From Serripes groenlandicus (Eukaryota; Mollusca; Bivalvia; Cardiida; Cardiidae), in assembly GCA_031761405.1 (NCBI GenBank), contig JASEVX010000007.1, positions 40,718,646 through 40,782,645 on the forward strand: 64,000 nt of DNA. The letters are read 5' to 3'. The position numbers were made by a program, and so were the translations under genes. Below, one piece after another: positions 1-12,695 of the stretch. The notes below the pieces were generated by a model. It did no database searches. It was given only the letters and a program-made list of their open reading frames with translations, and was not told the DNA's origin. The stretch's first letter is position 1. The number at the start of each line of letters is the position of its first letter.

Positions 1-70
1 TGATCCGGACCGATACTTTACACAGAGTCCACGATGTTGGTTTTCTCGAGGGACCTTTTTCTGAAGAGGG

Positions 71-297
71 ACCGCATCTGTGATGTAGTGGTAGATAGTA
101 TGATTCGAGTGCGGGAGGTCGCGGTTCGATCCCCGGCTGGATCATACTAAAGACTCTAAACATGGTGGTAATGGCTGCCCTCCTTGGCGCTCAGATTTTC
201 GGGGTTAGCATTACGACTGACTCGCTGGTGTCAGGATAAAAGGCCCAGTAGTACTGGTAACTTACCCAGGAAACGCCGTGATATAACTGAATATGTC
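71..297 (+). mobile_element. tRNA-derived SINE (head type 1)
   Basis: A-box-like TGATGTAGTGG (81-91) and B box GGTTCGATCCC (123-133), followed by a body that ends in CCGTGATATAACTGAATA, the tail shared with the other SINEs here. No coding capacity. Confidence 0.75.
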
Positions 298-300
298 GCA

Positions 301-1407
301 CCTTTGTCGATACAATTATCAGATCTCCAAACTTGAGTCAGATAATGTTCGTGTCGAAAGTCAAGATCGCAATATTCTATTTATAGTCTAACCTCCTTCA
401 TGTATATTTAATTTTCAACGCCTTTATTCCCTTTTTTAAATCAGTTCGTCGAAAATTACTGCAGCAACAATTGCCCAATCCTAGGCAAAAAGGATTTCCT
501 GATTTTTCTCCAAAATGACAACACGTGGATGTATTGGTTTAAACAATATTTTATTATATTTTAATTTACATGTACATCTTAGTACACTTCATATCAAATA
601 TAAATACAAGAGAAAGTTGATGCAAGGCATCAATGTCGCCGGAAAAGACTGCATTGATTTATTATGTATTCTTGACTTTCCTTAGTCTATTCAAACATTA
701 GGAACGTTGTAATGAAAACATTTGCTTATAAATTTTATATACATACCTATACATTAGGGTATCTATAAAAAATTAACGAAATGTGTACACATTTATCTGG
801 CTTAAATTTAATTTTTCTGTTGTTACTTATTTAAATAATAGTATTCATTCATATAATTTCAATGTTTGTCAATCTTATTCGAATCACAAGGTAAATATCC
901 TGGTATTGCTTTAAAGGGAGGTAATTTGAAGAAAACAAAAGTCTTCAAAAGGAGAAATATATCAGCATTACCGTCTACAGTTTAAATTGTTCTATTGTTT
1001 GTGGATTTAAAAATGTTCTTTTTTTCTTATTTCTACATGTACAACGAAATATTGCGGCTTCTCTTTGACGCTTTGCGTCAAACATTCGTCTTGTACTTGT
1101 CTAAAATAAAATAATATCACTCGCTTTTTCATATCGAAATGCGCATGCGCGAAAATCGATGTTAAAGGTCACGAAACTACACAACAGAATAGGGTCTATA
1201 TTTAGCTTAGAAACAGTTCCTACTTTAGATATTCATGATTAACATTATTAAATGAATTCTACACAAATCAAGACATCTCTTTGAACATGAAAACAACATT
1301 TAGTAAGTTAAAATTGCTATTAAAAGGAGAATCCGAAATTGACCTCAATGATGACACATAAGAGTCTGCATTAGGGGGTGTTGGTTCACGTCTTGAAGGG
1401 ACCACTT
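301..1407. other. Non-coding, no gene seen
   Basis: AT-rich, no splice-linked coding signal. GCGCATGCGC (1141-1150) is an NRF1-type palindrome like the one at 13205; whether it marks a promoter of a gene outside the window cannot be told. Confidence 0.5.
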
Positions 1408-1607
1408 NNNNNNNNNNNNNNNNNNNNNNNNNNNNNNNNNNNNNNNNNNNNNNNNNNNNNNNNNNNNNNNNNNNNNNNNNNNNNNNNNNNNNNNNNNNNN
1501 NNNNNNNNNNNNNNNNNNNNNNNNNNNNNNNNNNNNNNNNNNNNNNNNNNNNNNNNNNNNNNNNNNNNNNNNNNNNNNNNNNNNNNNNNNNNNNNNNNNN
1601 NNNNNNN
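1408..1607. other. Assembly gap (200 N)
   Basis: Exactly 200 consecutive N, a standard scaffold-gap size, so the true length is unknown. Any open frame crossing it is meaningless. Confidence 0.99.
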
Positions 1608-1629
1608 TTGCGTTTGTTTCGTAGTGACA

Positions 1630-2300
1630 TCGTGGCTATGGGCCAATTCGTTTAGTGTGTTGTACATATTTGTGTAAGAGTAGAAAGATGGAGTTATTAA
1701 TATTGTATGGTAATGTACTGTCTTCATAAAGCAAAGTATTAAGAGTCATGTTTGGGACCAAGGGTGTAACATTATCAAGGAGATGTATGCGTAATATAGG
1801 GCACACAAGTATGTCATGATGGGTATTTTCAACATCTCTGCAGGAACTCAAAGGACGGTCTACAATTATTTTGAAAATAAATGTTCATGTAGTGAACTAC
1901 GATGAGTCAGCAGTCGACTGTGTAAAAGTTGGTACTTTCGCTTACCAGTATAATACAAATTAATAAGGTGTTTTCACAGTACCTGAGCACAACTTTGTAT
2001 TAAAGGATTCCAAAGAGGGGTCATTTCTTTGTTTATCAGCGAGCTGGTTCCAATCTCTTATGGTGGGGGGAAGAAAAGGGCTAGCATACAGATATGTGTT
2101 ACAATGCACGGTTCTAGAATCGTTACCATTTCTAAGGTTGTAAGCCGAGGTTTGTCCAACTGTTTCTGGTAATGTGGATGAAAGATATTGAGGTGAAAGA
2201 CCACATTTCATTTTATAAAATAGAATTACTTGCTCTTCTAGACTTTAGAGACTGCAATTTGATTTCACGATACATGTTTTCAATAGAAGCTAGCTTAGTG
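1630..2300 (-). pseudogene. Decayed LINE ORF2 C-terminus
   Basis: On the minus strand 2211-1960 encodes YLSSTLPETVGQTSAYNLRN and TIRDWNQLADKQRNDPSLES, typical of the tail of non-LTR retrotransposon ORF2 proteins. Further on (1851-1636) a Cys/His-rich end reads CRDVENTHHDILVCPI and then NINNSIFLLLHKYVQ. Upstream, SLKSRRASNS (near 2225-2255) is in another frame, so a frameshift lies near 2220. The reverse transcriptase core is absent. Confidence 0.6.
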
Positions 2301-2411
2301 GCTCTAGATATTATTCGTCAGGGTATTAATACATGTAACCATAGATACCGTTATAGAAATAAAGAGGATTATATATATAATTATTTTCTTTTACAAATGT
2401 TGCTAGTCTAA

Positions 2412-3600
2412 TTTCTTTCACGGATTTATTTGTATATAGTTTAATTAAAGAATCGTAAATGTGATTTGATTTGTGTTTGTTAAATAAATCAATGCTGTGT
2501 TTTCCCGATGTGCTTACGTTTACATCTAAACTATCACGAGATGTGTATTTAGAAAAGCTGTTCCGGCGGACATGTCATTTCTAAAAAAAAAAAAATACAG
2601 TTCTAAAAGTATGGGTTATGTAAAAAATCAGGTCATCGTGCATATCCAATAATCATTTAGTAAAGAGTATTTGTGGCCAACAGGGATGAATAAAGACATT
2701 TAATCCTAAAGAAATGATTTTGGTGTGTGTCGAGGTCACAACCAGAATCTACTTAAATCTGCTGGTGCGTTTCCTTTGATTTTGGGGTAAAACGATGACA
2801 AATTTAAACAAAACTGGGGATCCACCAATAGCATGTTTACTTTACTTCCGAGGTGGTCAAAACTTTATATTTTAGTACTTTTATGTAATCTAGTATTTAT
2901 ATACAGATTGGTCACTACCTATATCAAATCAGAATGAATACAATATGGCCGCCCAAATTCAAAATGCTCGCCATAAAATCACGATTGTATATAATAAAAT
3001 TGGTTTCTGACGCTTTAAAGCGACTGAAATCCAGATGGCACGAAAAAAAAAAAAAAAAAAAAATCGAATTCGCCCTAAATGTTATTCTTTATGTTATCCA
3101 AGTAAAACCAGGGTAGAAAATGTATCGTTTTTTATCAATAAAGTGAACTTGAGTCGTTTTCAATTGTCCCGATGAAGGGGTTTCCTATTTAAAAATACTT
3201 ACCCTGTTACTGACAGGGTAGAATTTTCGATGGAAAAAGTATCGAAAACAAGAAAATCTCACTGATTATAGGTGTATGTAATATGTCAGTTATCATATTT
3301 TAATGCCCCAAATACAAAAATAACACTTATTTTCTTAAAATTGGATTTTTTCCCCCGACAGTTCGGTATCTTGAGTTCAGTCGCTTTAAGGACTCGTTAC
3401 TCTATACACCCCCCCTCCCCCCCTCCCCCCCCCCTGGCCCCCCCCCCCCCCCCCCCCCCTTGATGTTCTTCAGTTTCTCATAAAAAGTGCGTCGCCCTGT
3501 GTTCTTTTGTTACCATACTTTTTTCCATATTACTGTCTGGTGTCCAATATAAGGCTATGAGTCAACACATATACAAATAAGCTAGTAGGCATGATATTTC
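2412..3600. other. Non-coding, no gene seen
   Basis: AT-rich with an A run (3044-3062) and the C-rich tract at 3404. Short open frames lack homology-like features. Confidence 0.5.
3404..3461. repeat. C-rich tract
   Basis: About 58 bases, nearly all C with a few T and one GG. Exact length is likely unreliable in the assembly. The minus strand is G-rich and could fold into quadruplexes (inference). Confidence 0.85.
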
Positions 3601-3848
3601 TTCCTTTCCCACATACAATAAAACTGCAGCAGAAAACATTTAGTCAAAAATATAGGACCTCTCTGACAATAAAAGAGCAATGATTGTCAAGAGTCGCTTC
3701 AGAGGCATATGGAAGCGTATGTAAGTTGGAAAGGCTTAACAAAACATAAACATATCATGAAGAAGTTGGTTTGCATTGCTCATAATGACAATACATACTA
3801 TAGGATGGTGGACATATAACAGTTTATACAACTTTAATTGATTATTGA

Positions 3849-4137
3849 GCCCCGGTAGCTTAATCAGTAGCCACGCTGTCAATCAAGGGGTTGTGAGTTC
3901 GAACCACAGCTCGGGCAACATTCTTTATGAAGTTTGACGAGCGTCATTCGTCATTCACCAATGGGCTAACAGTATATGTGGAAAAGCAGTCAGTTGCTTG
4001 GAAAGACTGTTATGTGGAGTTCTGGTTTGGGTAACACATGCGTAGGTAAACTGGTCATTGTGATAGGACTGACACATTCTTAAAAACGGTGTTAAAACCT
4101 CAATCAAGCAACCAATCAATCAATCAATTAATCATAA
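3849..4137 (+). mobile_element. tRNA-derived SINE (head type 2, CAAT tail)
   Basis: Head starts CCCCGGTAGCTTAATCAGTA, B box GAGTTCGAACC (3895-3905), body with CACCAATGGGCTAAC and a tail of CAAT repeats. Confidence 0.75.
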
Positions 4138-4436
4138 AATAAAAACACTGTAAAATAAGAACTATGAAGAACCAAATTGATTATAATTGCACGTTACACA
4201 TAATACAAATAGAAGCCAGTACCACCCTTTTAAAGCAATTGGTATGACCCGATCGGTGATCCAAACCTGGTCTCGCGCTCTCGAGACGGAGACGGTAACT
4301 AAACGTTGAATCGATTTGCTTGAGTACCACTTCATGGGGTTTAACCTTTTTCACTGCCTGAACCGATTTTGTGAATCCTGTTGAACCAGTATAGAACCAA
4401 GCCATCTGACGCATCTTATTCCTATAATTACTAATT

Positions 4437-4515
4437 AGGGATGTCAACGGTTAACCGGTTAATCGTATGTTATTCGATTAATCGGTTAGCAATTCAAGTA
4501 ACCGGAAAAATAGCT
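4437..4515 (+). mobile_element. hAT-like element, 5' terminal fragment
   Basis: Starts TAGGGATGTCAACGGTTAAC, an end typical of hAT elements, with repeated GGTTAATCG/CGATTAATCGG motifs. No matching right end is seen before the next element starts at about 4669. Confidence 0.45.
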
Positions 4516-4668
4516 AGTCGCTTTGACGTTTGTCAACTGTGAGAAAGAGTGTTATCTATTATAAACAAAAAACAGTATTAGCTAAATTACTGAAAACGAG
4601 AACTCAGCACAAACGTACTGTTTTTCACATCACAAATCTCAAATCCCATAAGACTTTTGTGTGGCCAT

Positions 4669-6395
4669 TTTTAGATCACGTAGAGCCAAAGGCTCAACGT
4701 GAGCTATTATGATCGCTTTTTGTCCGTCGTCCGTCGTCGTTCGTCGCCCGCCCGTCGTCCGTCGTTAACATTGAGATCATCTCCTCCTTAACCACATGAC
4801 CAATTTCAACCAAACTTCACAGGAATGTTCCTTTGGTTGACCTCTTTCAAAATTGTTCAAAGATTTAAATTCCATTCAGAACTTTGGTTGCTGCGGTATC
4901 AGAAAAGGGCAAAATTATTTTTCACAAATGTTCATTGGGGTACCCTCAACCAAGATTGTTCAAATATTTCCGATTCGTTGAAAAACATGGCCGCCAGGGG
5001 GCGGAGCTTATTTTCCTTGTATGTGCATTGTTAAAACTTTAAAAATCTTCTTGTCCAAAAGTACTAGCCCGATTTGAAAATTATTTTGCAAATGTTCCTT
5101 GGGGCACCCTTTCCCAAGATTGTACAAATATTTCCGATCCGTTGAAAAACATGGCCGCCAGGGGGCGGAGCTTCTCTTCCGTATATGTGCATTGTTAAAA
5201 CTTTAAAAATCTTCATGTCCAAAAGTACTGGCCCGATTTGTAAATTATTTTGCCCAGATCTTCCTTGGGGCACCCTTTACCAAGATTGTTCAAATATTTC
5301 CGATCCGTTGAAAAACATGGCCGCCTGGGGGCGGAGCTTCTTTTCCTTATATGTGCATTGTTAAAACTTTAAAATCTTCTTGTCCAAAAGTATTAGCCAA
5401 ATTTGAAAAAAATGTTCCTTGCCCTTTACCAAGATTGTTCAAATATTTTCGATCCGTTAAAAAACATGGCCGGTAGGGGCGGAGCTTGTTTTCCTTATAT
5501 GTGCATTGTTAAAACTTTAAAAATCTTCTTGTCCAAAAGTACTGGCCCGATTTGAAAATTATTTTGCACAAATGTTCCTTGGGGCACCCTTTACCACGAT
5601 TGTTCAAATATTTTCGATCCGTTGAAAAAACGTGGCCGCCAGGGGGCGAAGCTTGTTTTCCTTAAAAATCTTCTTGTCCAAAAGTATTAGCCCGATTTGA
5701 AAATTACTTTACACAAATGTTCCTTGGGGCTCACTCTACCAAGATTTTTCAAATATGTCCGATCCGTTAAAAAACATGGCCGCCAGGGTTGCTGTGGCAT
5801 CAGAAAGGGGGCAAAATGTCCAAACTTTAAAAATCTTCTCCTCTGAATCTGCATTTCAGATTCAAATATAGTTTGGTAGAAATGTTCCTTGGGTGGGCCT
5901 CTACAAAGATTGTTCAAGGCATACTGTTTGGTTGAAAAACAGGGCATTCAGGAGGCATCAGAAAAGGGTCAAAATGACAACATTTGGAAATTCCTGCTGC
6001 GGCATCAGAAATTGAGAAAAATACCCAAACTTTAAAAACCTCCATCTCCATAATCCATTTGTCAAATTCCAAGATAATTTGGCAGAAATGTTCTTTGGAT
6101 GACTCTACAAAAACTGTTCCAGCCATATTGATTTCGTTGACAAACAGGGCAGCAAAGCGGCATCAGGAAAGGTGAAAAATTACAAAACTTTATAATTCCA
6201 TTCTTATTAAAGTTCTTGTTAGATTTCAAGATACAAATGGCTTTTACTAATAACTATTTCGTTAACTGAGTGTCCACTCCTTGCAGTTTCATTTGAACTC
6301 CTGATCAAATTTTCACAGATATTTGCAGTTAAATATTTGCTTCTAATTTACTATCATTTAGGTGATCGATTTAGGGCCATCTTGGCCCTCTTGTT
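4669..6395 (+). mobile_element. Hairpin-ended element with ~166-base tandem core (copy 1)
   Basis: Starts TTTTTAGATCAC followed by palindrome GAGCCAAAGGCTC, and ends in hairpin GGGCCATCTTGGCCC then TCTTGTT. The core (about 4810-5800) has six units of roughly 146-168 bases, several carrying ATGGCCGCCAGGGGGCGGAG. No transposase is seen. The layout resembles bivalve pearl-type and Helitron-derived non-autonomous elements (inference). Confidence 0.7.
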
Positions 6396-6399
6396 TTTC

Positions 6400-7786
6400 A
6401 AGAAGACGCATACCACAAGACTTTCGGTTCCAGAGAAGATTTATGGCGCAGTCACGATATTCCTACATTTTGATCACGATAACCGGCATCACAATTCAGA
6501 TTTGTTAGTTTACCAGAAATAGGTATCACTTATACTCATATTATGCCATTCTTACAAAAGATATTAAATCCAATAAACAATCAAATTTAATGTTTACTCA
6601 TATATTAACATTTTGTTTGAAAATACAGAAAACTTGGTATAATTTTTCAACAAACACGAATACACTGAAAGCACAATTTGAAATAGAAAAGGCTATATAA
6701 AAAACTCAAAGGAAATTTATAATTAATGTCCGTAATAAGTCCAGGAATCATAGTGATCATGTTTGAGGAATTACACCATGCCAAGTAACACACATTGAGT
6801 CATTTACATCGCCGCTAAATTTAACCCTTTCCCGCATACATCAAACCAACAGCAGATGACTTTGACAATGTTAAAGTAAGAAAAAGAAATTGTTCAAAAG
6901 CAAAAGTTTAATAAATCAATGAGCAAGTGGTCCTTTGCTACAGTGTTTTCAGAATGCAAGTGGGAACAGGTTGATAGTTTATGAAAAAAATGTTTCTGCT
7001 TTACAATTGTTTAATGCTACTTAAATGTTATACAATAGGAAGCAACAGGTAATTAAAAAAAACAACCATAAGCTACTGTAATTGCCTTTTTAGTAACTTC
7101 AATGTAATCTGTTTCTTCAAACCCAATGGTCAATTTGTAGACATGTGCACACATTTTCTGTAATGTTTTCTATGATTCAGATACCGCTTGATGCCTCTGA
7201 AAAAAAGAGAAACTAAACAAAAACACTTTTCAAAGAATTTTGTTTGTTATCCTTTGATCAAAATTTAGCTTTAACCTTTCTAGCAGCATATCAGGTAAAT
7301 AGTTAACAGAATGATATTGGGAATTTCTATTCATCCTACATAATTGAACCCATTTCCCTTTATAGAGACATGATCTTGAAACATCTTAAACATGGGATCT
7401 TTGAAAATGTTTATCAAAAAGTACATATTTCTCAATCTGGGTAATTATTTATCTATGTACAGTGTATAGTATTTTCATCTTAGTCTCAAAATTATACGTT
7501 TAGACAGTTCATAAAACGTGTAAGGGCTGGTTAGACGATTCTTTGAAAACTATTCTTTATTTAATTGTCACTATTTTAATTCATTTTCTTGGCCTTGAAT
7601 AATCAGCCATCGCTTTCATATTGCCATATAATATGCTTGAAAAGGACTTGGTTAGATATCACAAATTCATCAGTCCATTCAATCTTTAATTGATTGACAA
7701 AAGTCATTGTTACTAGCGCCTTATACCAATTGGCTAAATAGCCTTTGTACGAATATAGCCAGTTGCCTAGGAGTGGAGTGGAGTAT
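6400..7786. other. Non-coding, no gene seen
   Basis: AT-rich; apart from a MITE half at 6821 nothing is recognised. Confidence 0.5.
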
Positions 7787-8097
7787 TTTTTCTAGAATTG
7801 ATTGATTGATTAGGGTTTAACGCCGTTTTTAACACCTTTTCAGTCATACCACGGCCACCAGTTCACCTGTTCATGCGTTTCCTGGTTTTCCCACACCAGT
7901 ACACCACACAGCATACTTTCCAAGCAACTGGCTGCTTTTCCACATAGACTGTTAAACAGCCCATTGGTGAAAGACGAATGGCGCATATCACAGTGACTTT
8001 TGTCAAACCTCGGAAAGAATGTTGGCCGAGCTGGGATTCGAACTCACAACCCATGGATTGACAGCCTGCGTCGCTACCGACTGAACTTTTTCTAGAA
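7787..8097 (-). mobile_element. tRNA-derived SINE (head type 2) with 11-base target duplication
   Basis: Body 7798-8086 on the minus strand, with a CAAT-type tail at the low end and B box GAGTTCGAATCC read on the minus strand. Flanked by TTTTTCTAGAA at 7787-7797 and 8087-8097. Confidence 0.8.
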
Positions 8098-8228
8098 AGC
8101 TAGGGGAGACATGTTAGGTGAACTGAAATACTATTGCAAATAATGTTAAGCTCAAGTTATTCAATCAACAATGGTAAGAGTCAGTTTCCAATTAAACTTA
8201 AGTATTGGTCCTAGCTGTTGGTATGTGC

Positions 8229-8343
8229 AGAGCCATATAAACACAGTGTTTATATGTCTCTGGTATGCGAGTACCATGTGTAAGCAATCCATATAAACAC
8301 AGTGTTTATATGTCTCTGGTATGCGAGTACCATGTGTAAGCAA
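8229..8343. repeat. Tandem duplication of a palindrome-bearing ~60-base unit
   Basis: Two near-identical units, each with CATATAAACACAGTGTTTAT (part of a perfect 23-base palindrome) and GTATGCGAGTACCATGTGTA. A related palindrome lies at 13088-13127. Confidence 0.7.
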
Positions 8344-8539
8344 TCTGTGACAAGCTGTCAGAACTGGGACCGTTTTTTGTTCCCTGTCCCTACTGTGTGC
8401 TAAGTCAAATCATCAAAAAATTAAACATTTTCGCTTCATCACGTTAAAATGCACATATTCAATGCAGATAGATTAAAAAACTGTGCAAGTCAGCAATAGG
8501 CTTTTGCAACATTTAATTCGATTTAACAAGCTTTATATG

Positions 8540-8879
8540 ACTTTCTCTTTAGGCACTGTAGGCACGTGCCTACATATTTTTTCTCAAAATGCCCCAAAAT
8601 GCAGCTGCGGTGATAGACATCTGCGTAATGTAACGACCAGATCAGCCTGCGCTGTCCGCGCAGACTGATCCGGCCGACACATTCCGTCTTAGGGGGGGTA
8701 GATGTATAGAGTAGTTATTCCTGAAACAGAAAATCCACAGGAGGCGAAAAGTGTATATCCGGGTAGGCCTGTGTGGCATGCTTAGGCTGATCCGGGTCGA
8801 TATTTTATGCAGAGTCCACAATGTTGATTTTCTCACGAGACGGCCTACACATTGATTATTGCAAAGCTACGCCCCTGAC
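8540..8879. mobile_element. hAT-like MITE, right end GCTACGCCCCTG (copy 1)
   Basis: Shares about 300 bases with 17002-17341 (AAAATGCAGCTGCG, CCGACACATTCCGTCTTA, GAGGCGAAAAGTGT). The right end is intact (GCTACGCCCCTG); the left end is degraded. Confidence 0.65.
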
Positions 8880-9064
8880 CGTTTATAAACATTACCTGGT
8901 ATTAATCAATCTCTTTTACATGTAATCAGCTGATTCCCAGACTATTGTTTAAAATAGTTCCGCCATGTATTATTGACTGAGGCAGCCTGTTAACTCAATT
9001 CAATTCTTTATTTCTGTATTTCAAGCCACCGGCCATATATACAATAATATATACAATACATGAT

Positions 9065-9841
9065 GGGGTCGTCACACCATAACGTTCTGGTCAGCGTTCT
9101 ATGACGTTTGAGGAAACGTTGGTAATCGTCCATGGTCGCTGGTATAGCGCCAGAAGAGCGTCGTTGTGTGAACGCTGGTGAACGCTGGTAATCGTCGGTG
9201 ATCGGCGGAGAACGCTGGTCCGAAAAAAAAGTTTTGAACATGCACAAAAGTTCTCATGGAGACCAGCGTTCTTCAACGTTTAATTTTAAACGCTGGAGAA
9301 CGCTGAAGAACATTCGTGGAACGTTTTACTAACGTTCGCTGAACGTTGCACGCGTTCGGTTATCGTTAGTCAGTCGTTACAATAGCGTTACTTGGTTGTT
9401 ATTAATCGTTTGCTTTGCATGATGTTTACTGTTCAATCTCAGAAGAACAACTGAATCCACTATGATTTTCCAGCGTTTTATACCCGTTTGACCATAAAAA
9501 CCCACACGCCAGCAAAACGCTATTCTGTCGTTATTCACACGTTAGTCACACGCTCAACACGCTCGTCTAACGTTGACTAATCGTTCGTCGCGCGCCAGTG
9601 ACACGTCAGCACACGCTTATAGTTTTCAGGGGTGTCTTACTTGGTCGCTGTTACACGCTCCTCATGCGTTAGTCACACTAGTCATGCGTCATGCGTTAGT
9701 CACACTAGTCATGCGTTAGTCATACGTTAGTCACACGTTAGTCACACGCCAGATGTGTCCACCTCACCCTATAACGCTCGAAAATTGAACGATTAGAACG
9801 TTCAGAGAACGTTGACCAGAACGTTATAGTGTGACGGACCC
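9065..9841. mobile_element. Long TIR DNA element rich in CGTT/AACG repeats
   Basis: Left end GGGTCGTCACACCATAACG and right end CGTTATAGTGTGACGGACCC are inverted copies; similarity runs about 35 bases. The interior consists almost wholly of CGCTGGTAATCG, AACGTTCG and CGTTAGTCACAC-type motifs, with no open frame of note. Confidence 0.65.
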
Positions 9842-10654
9842 ATTAAGTACAATGGTAGGAATGATAGTTATATAATATTGTTATCTTACAATTATTCCAA
9901 TTCAACCAATTATGATACGACCAAAAACTGTATTATGATATACAAGTAAATCGTTTTTTGAGTCAATTTAGATGAAAACATTATTTAAAATATATATCAC
10001 AATTCATCTAAACTCACCAAAAATATTTCCTTTTTGTATTTACTGTCTCTGCATATCAACATTGGTTTATCATAGTATCAATGGTACACAGATCGTCGAG
10101 ATATTGATATACATGTTCATAAAAGTTACTCTTTACCAATCAAAAAGTCATTTCTTTGTTTGATTGCAAAATATATATACATGGAAAGATTTCGAATAGT
10201 TTCTACGTTCTCGGTAGAGACTGTAGTGATACGTCAGTGATCATAATGAAAGGTCCTTTGTCCGCACACCTGGCGTGACACTTGGCGTGATAATGAGTGA
10301 ATCAGGTGACAAGACATACGCATATATACTATAGTATATGGCATTTGATCTGAGGTCGTCGAGAGATAAGACGTACATAGCATATGTTAAATTTATTTAT
10401 TGCTCTGCCATACATAGTTGACTATGTGTGACATATAGCAAAGGGATATATCGTTATATGTAAATGAGATAATTAAGTCAGTAAACCGGCGCACTAACTA
10501 CTCATATATGAACTTCCTCTCCCGTTATCGCAATAACAGCTTTGATTTCATGATTGTTTGGGTTGCTCTGAATCCATTTACTGTTGTGATGTTAATGCAG
10601 GAAATAATTTTACCCCACTGTCAAAGATGCATGCAATGTTCATTGTATTGGCAG

Positions 10655-10797
10655 GTACCAATGACCAATTGCTTGGGAAGATTGTTGTGTGGAGTACTGG
10701 TGTGAGAAAACCAGGAAATGCATGAGTAGGTGAACTGGCCGCCGTGATATAACTGAGAAATTGTTAAAAACGGCGTTAAACCCCAATCAATCAACCA
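10655..10797 (+). mobile_element. SINE tail fragment
   Basis: Matches the body and tail of the type 2 SINE (CAATTGCTTGGGAAGATTG, GCCGTGATATAACTGAGAAA, CCCCAATCAATCAACC). The tRNA head is lost. Confidence 0.6.
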
Positions 10798-11269
10798 ATG
10801 ACCAAAGGGTATATCACTATAATTGCTTATATGAATATCCGCATTACAACTGTAATACCAATTAGTGTATGGGATGTTCTGCTTTTTAAAACATGATACT
10901 AATTGAAAATAAGAGTGTATTAAAATAAAACTAAAACATCATGTAATCTTTTTTTCTTACTATTAAATGGCCTAACATATCAAATTAAACGAGAATTGAA
11001 ACAATATAACACTTTATATGATTAAACTCTTTAATTATCGAATTGAAACAATATATATTAGTAATGTCACATGAAAACCAAGCTTCGGGCTCTGTATCCA
11101 GTTTTCCAATGTTGATCCAGATCAGTGTGTAGCTCCGTGCAGTCTTATCTGGATTATTCCTTCAAACCAATTAGTTTCAACTTATTTATGTTACATTGAT
11201 TGCGAAACAAGCTTCAGGCTGTTATGATTCACGCTCGATGTTTTTTCCTGGAGACATATATAACCAGTA

Positions 11270-11385
11270 CTCGAGACATTTATGTGGAAAAGTCCCAAAT
11301 GTCCGAACCGCCAATCACGGGAGTCGAACCCGGAACATTTGGTACGAAAGGCTGACACTGCACTGCTGTATTTAACTCAATATTA
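11270..11385 (-). mobile_element. Possible tRNA-like head fragment (minus strand)
   Basis: Minus-strand GGGTTCGACTCCCGTGATTG fits a B box. No tail of the local SINE families follows, so it may be another element or a lone tRNA relic. Confidence 0.3.
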
Positions 11386-11827
11386 GGGGCTATTTTAACT
11401 GCAAGCATTTTAGAATAACACCCTAAGAATGTTTATGATATAAAGCAGATGATACATATATAACATTTAATAAGATAAGATAACTTTATTAGCACTAACA
11501 CATTAACAATAAATGTTTATGGCAACAAAATACAGACAAATTACAATTAAATATGTACAATGTAGGAGTGTCAGTGGATAAGTATGAGATAAATCAAGTT
11601 TTTAATCATACTTGCTATGAATCAAACACTCTTATAGATATGATTAAGTTTAATTCAGCTCGTATCAATTTAACAGTAAACACGATCAGATTTTTTTGGA
11701 AATAATTCCATTAACAAGTAACGAAAGACAATATATTTTTGAATTGCCTGTATTTAAATTTGATTTCCAGAAACGAACCTGTTCTATATTATCTCTCGAT
11801 AAGGAAATTGGATGATCCCAGTGGTAT

Positions 11828-12042
11828 TTAACCCTTTTCCTCATACGACAATTCTGCAGCAGACGACTTTGAACATATTTTGTAAAACAATGGAAAATCT
11901 CTATAATTGAATGGATAACCTATGACTAAAAGTGGAAAACATTGTGGCAAAAGGAGAAATTGCTCGTTTTGAGCAATTTCATCTTTTGTCACAATGTTTT
12001 CAAAAAGATGTCTGCTGCAGATCTATATGAGGGAAAGGGTAA
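11828..12042. mobile_element. TTAA-type MITE (CCCTTTCCC family), full length
   Basis: Ends TTAACCCTTTTCCTCATACG and GAGGGAAAGGGTAA, inner GCAGCAGACGACTTTGAA arms, and a centre hairpin GAAATTGCTC...GAGCAATTTC. CCC-starting TIRs with TTAA targets match the piggyBac convention (inference). Confidence 0.8.
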
Positions 12043-12362
12043 GCCGTGTGTACATCCGTACTTAGAGATCGTGTCGTGGTCTGAGAAATATGCCCTATAA
12101 CAATATTCATTGGAAGCAGTTGACCAACAAAACTGTATGGCACGAATTGTCTTATGTACGGAGTGTATATCAAAATCCCCATGCTCAGAATTATTAACAA
12201 GTTTAAAAACTGTTATATCAAATAAACATAATTTTTAATTGCAATCAACATAAATCATATACTGTTTTTGCAATCAAAATAATAAACTAATCTCATTTAG
12301 GGGTATGATGATTTAAATGACTGGCCGTGACAAACAAAAATAAACACAGAAATTCACCATTG

Positions 12363-12490
12363 GGATTTTGAATACCCCATTATTTTGGCCGTGGGGATTT
12401 TGAATAACCTGTCATTTTAGCCATGGGGATTTCGAGTACTATGCCAATTTTGAACCATGGAGATTTTGAGCATGGGGATTTTGAGTGTCT
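12363..12490 (+). repeat. Short tandem GGGGATTTTGA repeats
   Basis: Five or so units of about 25 bases with (A/T)TGGGGATTTTGAATA variants. Not coding. Confidence 0.55.
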
Positions 12491-12695
12491 CCCTTCTGTA
12501 CCTCTTATGACTTTGCACAGGGACCATGTATTACATGTATATATATTGTCCCTTGCTTTACATGATGAAATGTATAGTACTATAAAGAGTTTTTTCAATT
12601 CTTCTGGTAGGAATGTAAATATTCCCATTTAAGTTCAGATGTTTCGCTTTTCATGTATCTATAACGAAGGATGAGATTCCTAAAGTGTCAACTCT

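Larger units (their letters stand above)
9842..11827. other. Non-coding, no gene seen
   Basis: AT-rich with a SINE tail (10655) and a tRNA-like fragment (11270) only. Confidence 0.5.

Noticed and set aside
1268..1727. Open frames crossing the N run
   Set aside because: They exist only because 200 N hide stop codons.
3272..3463. Pro-rich peptide frame
   Set aside because: The Pro run is the C-rich tract, which is low complexity and not linked to any exon.
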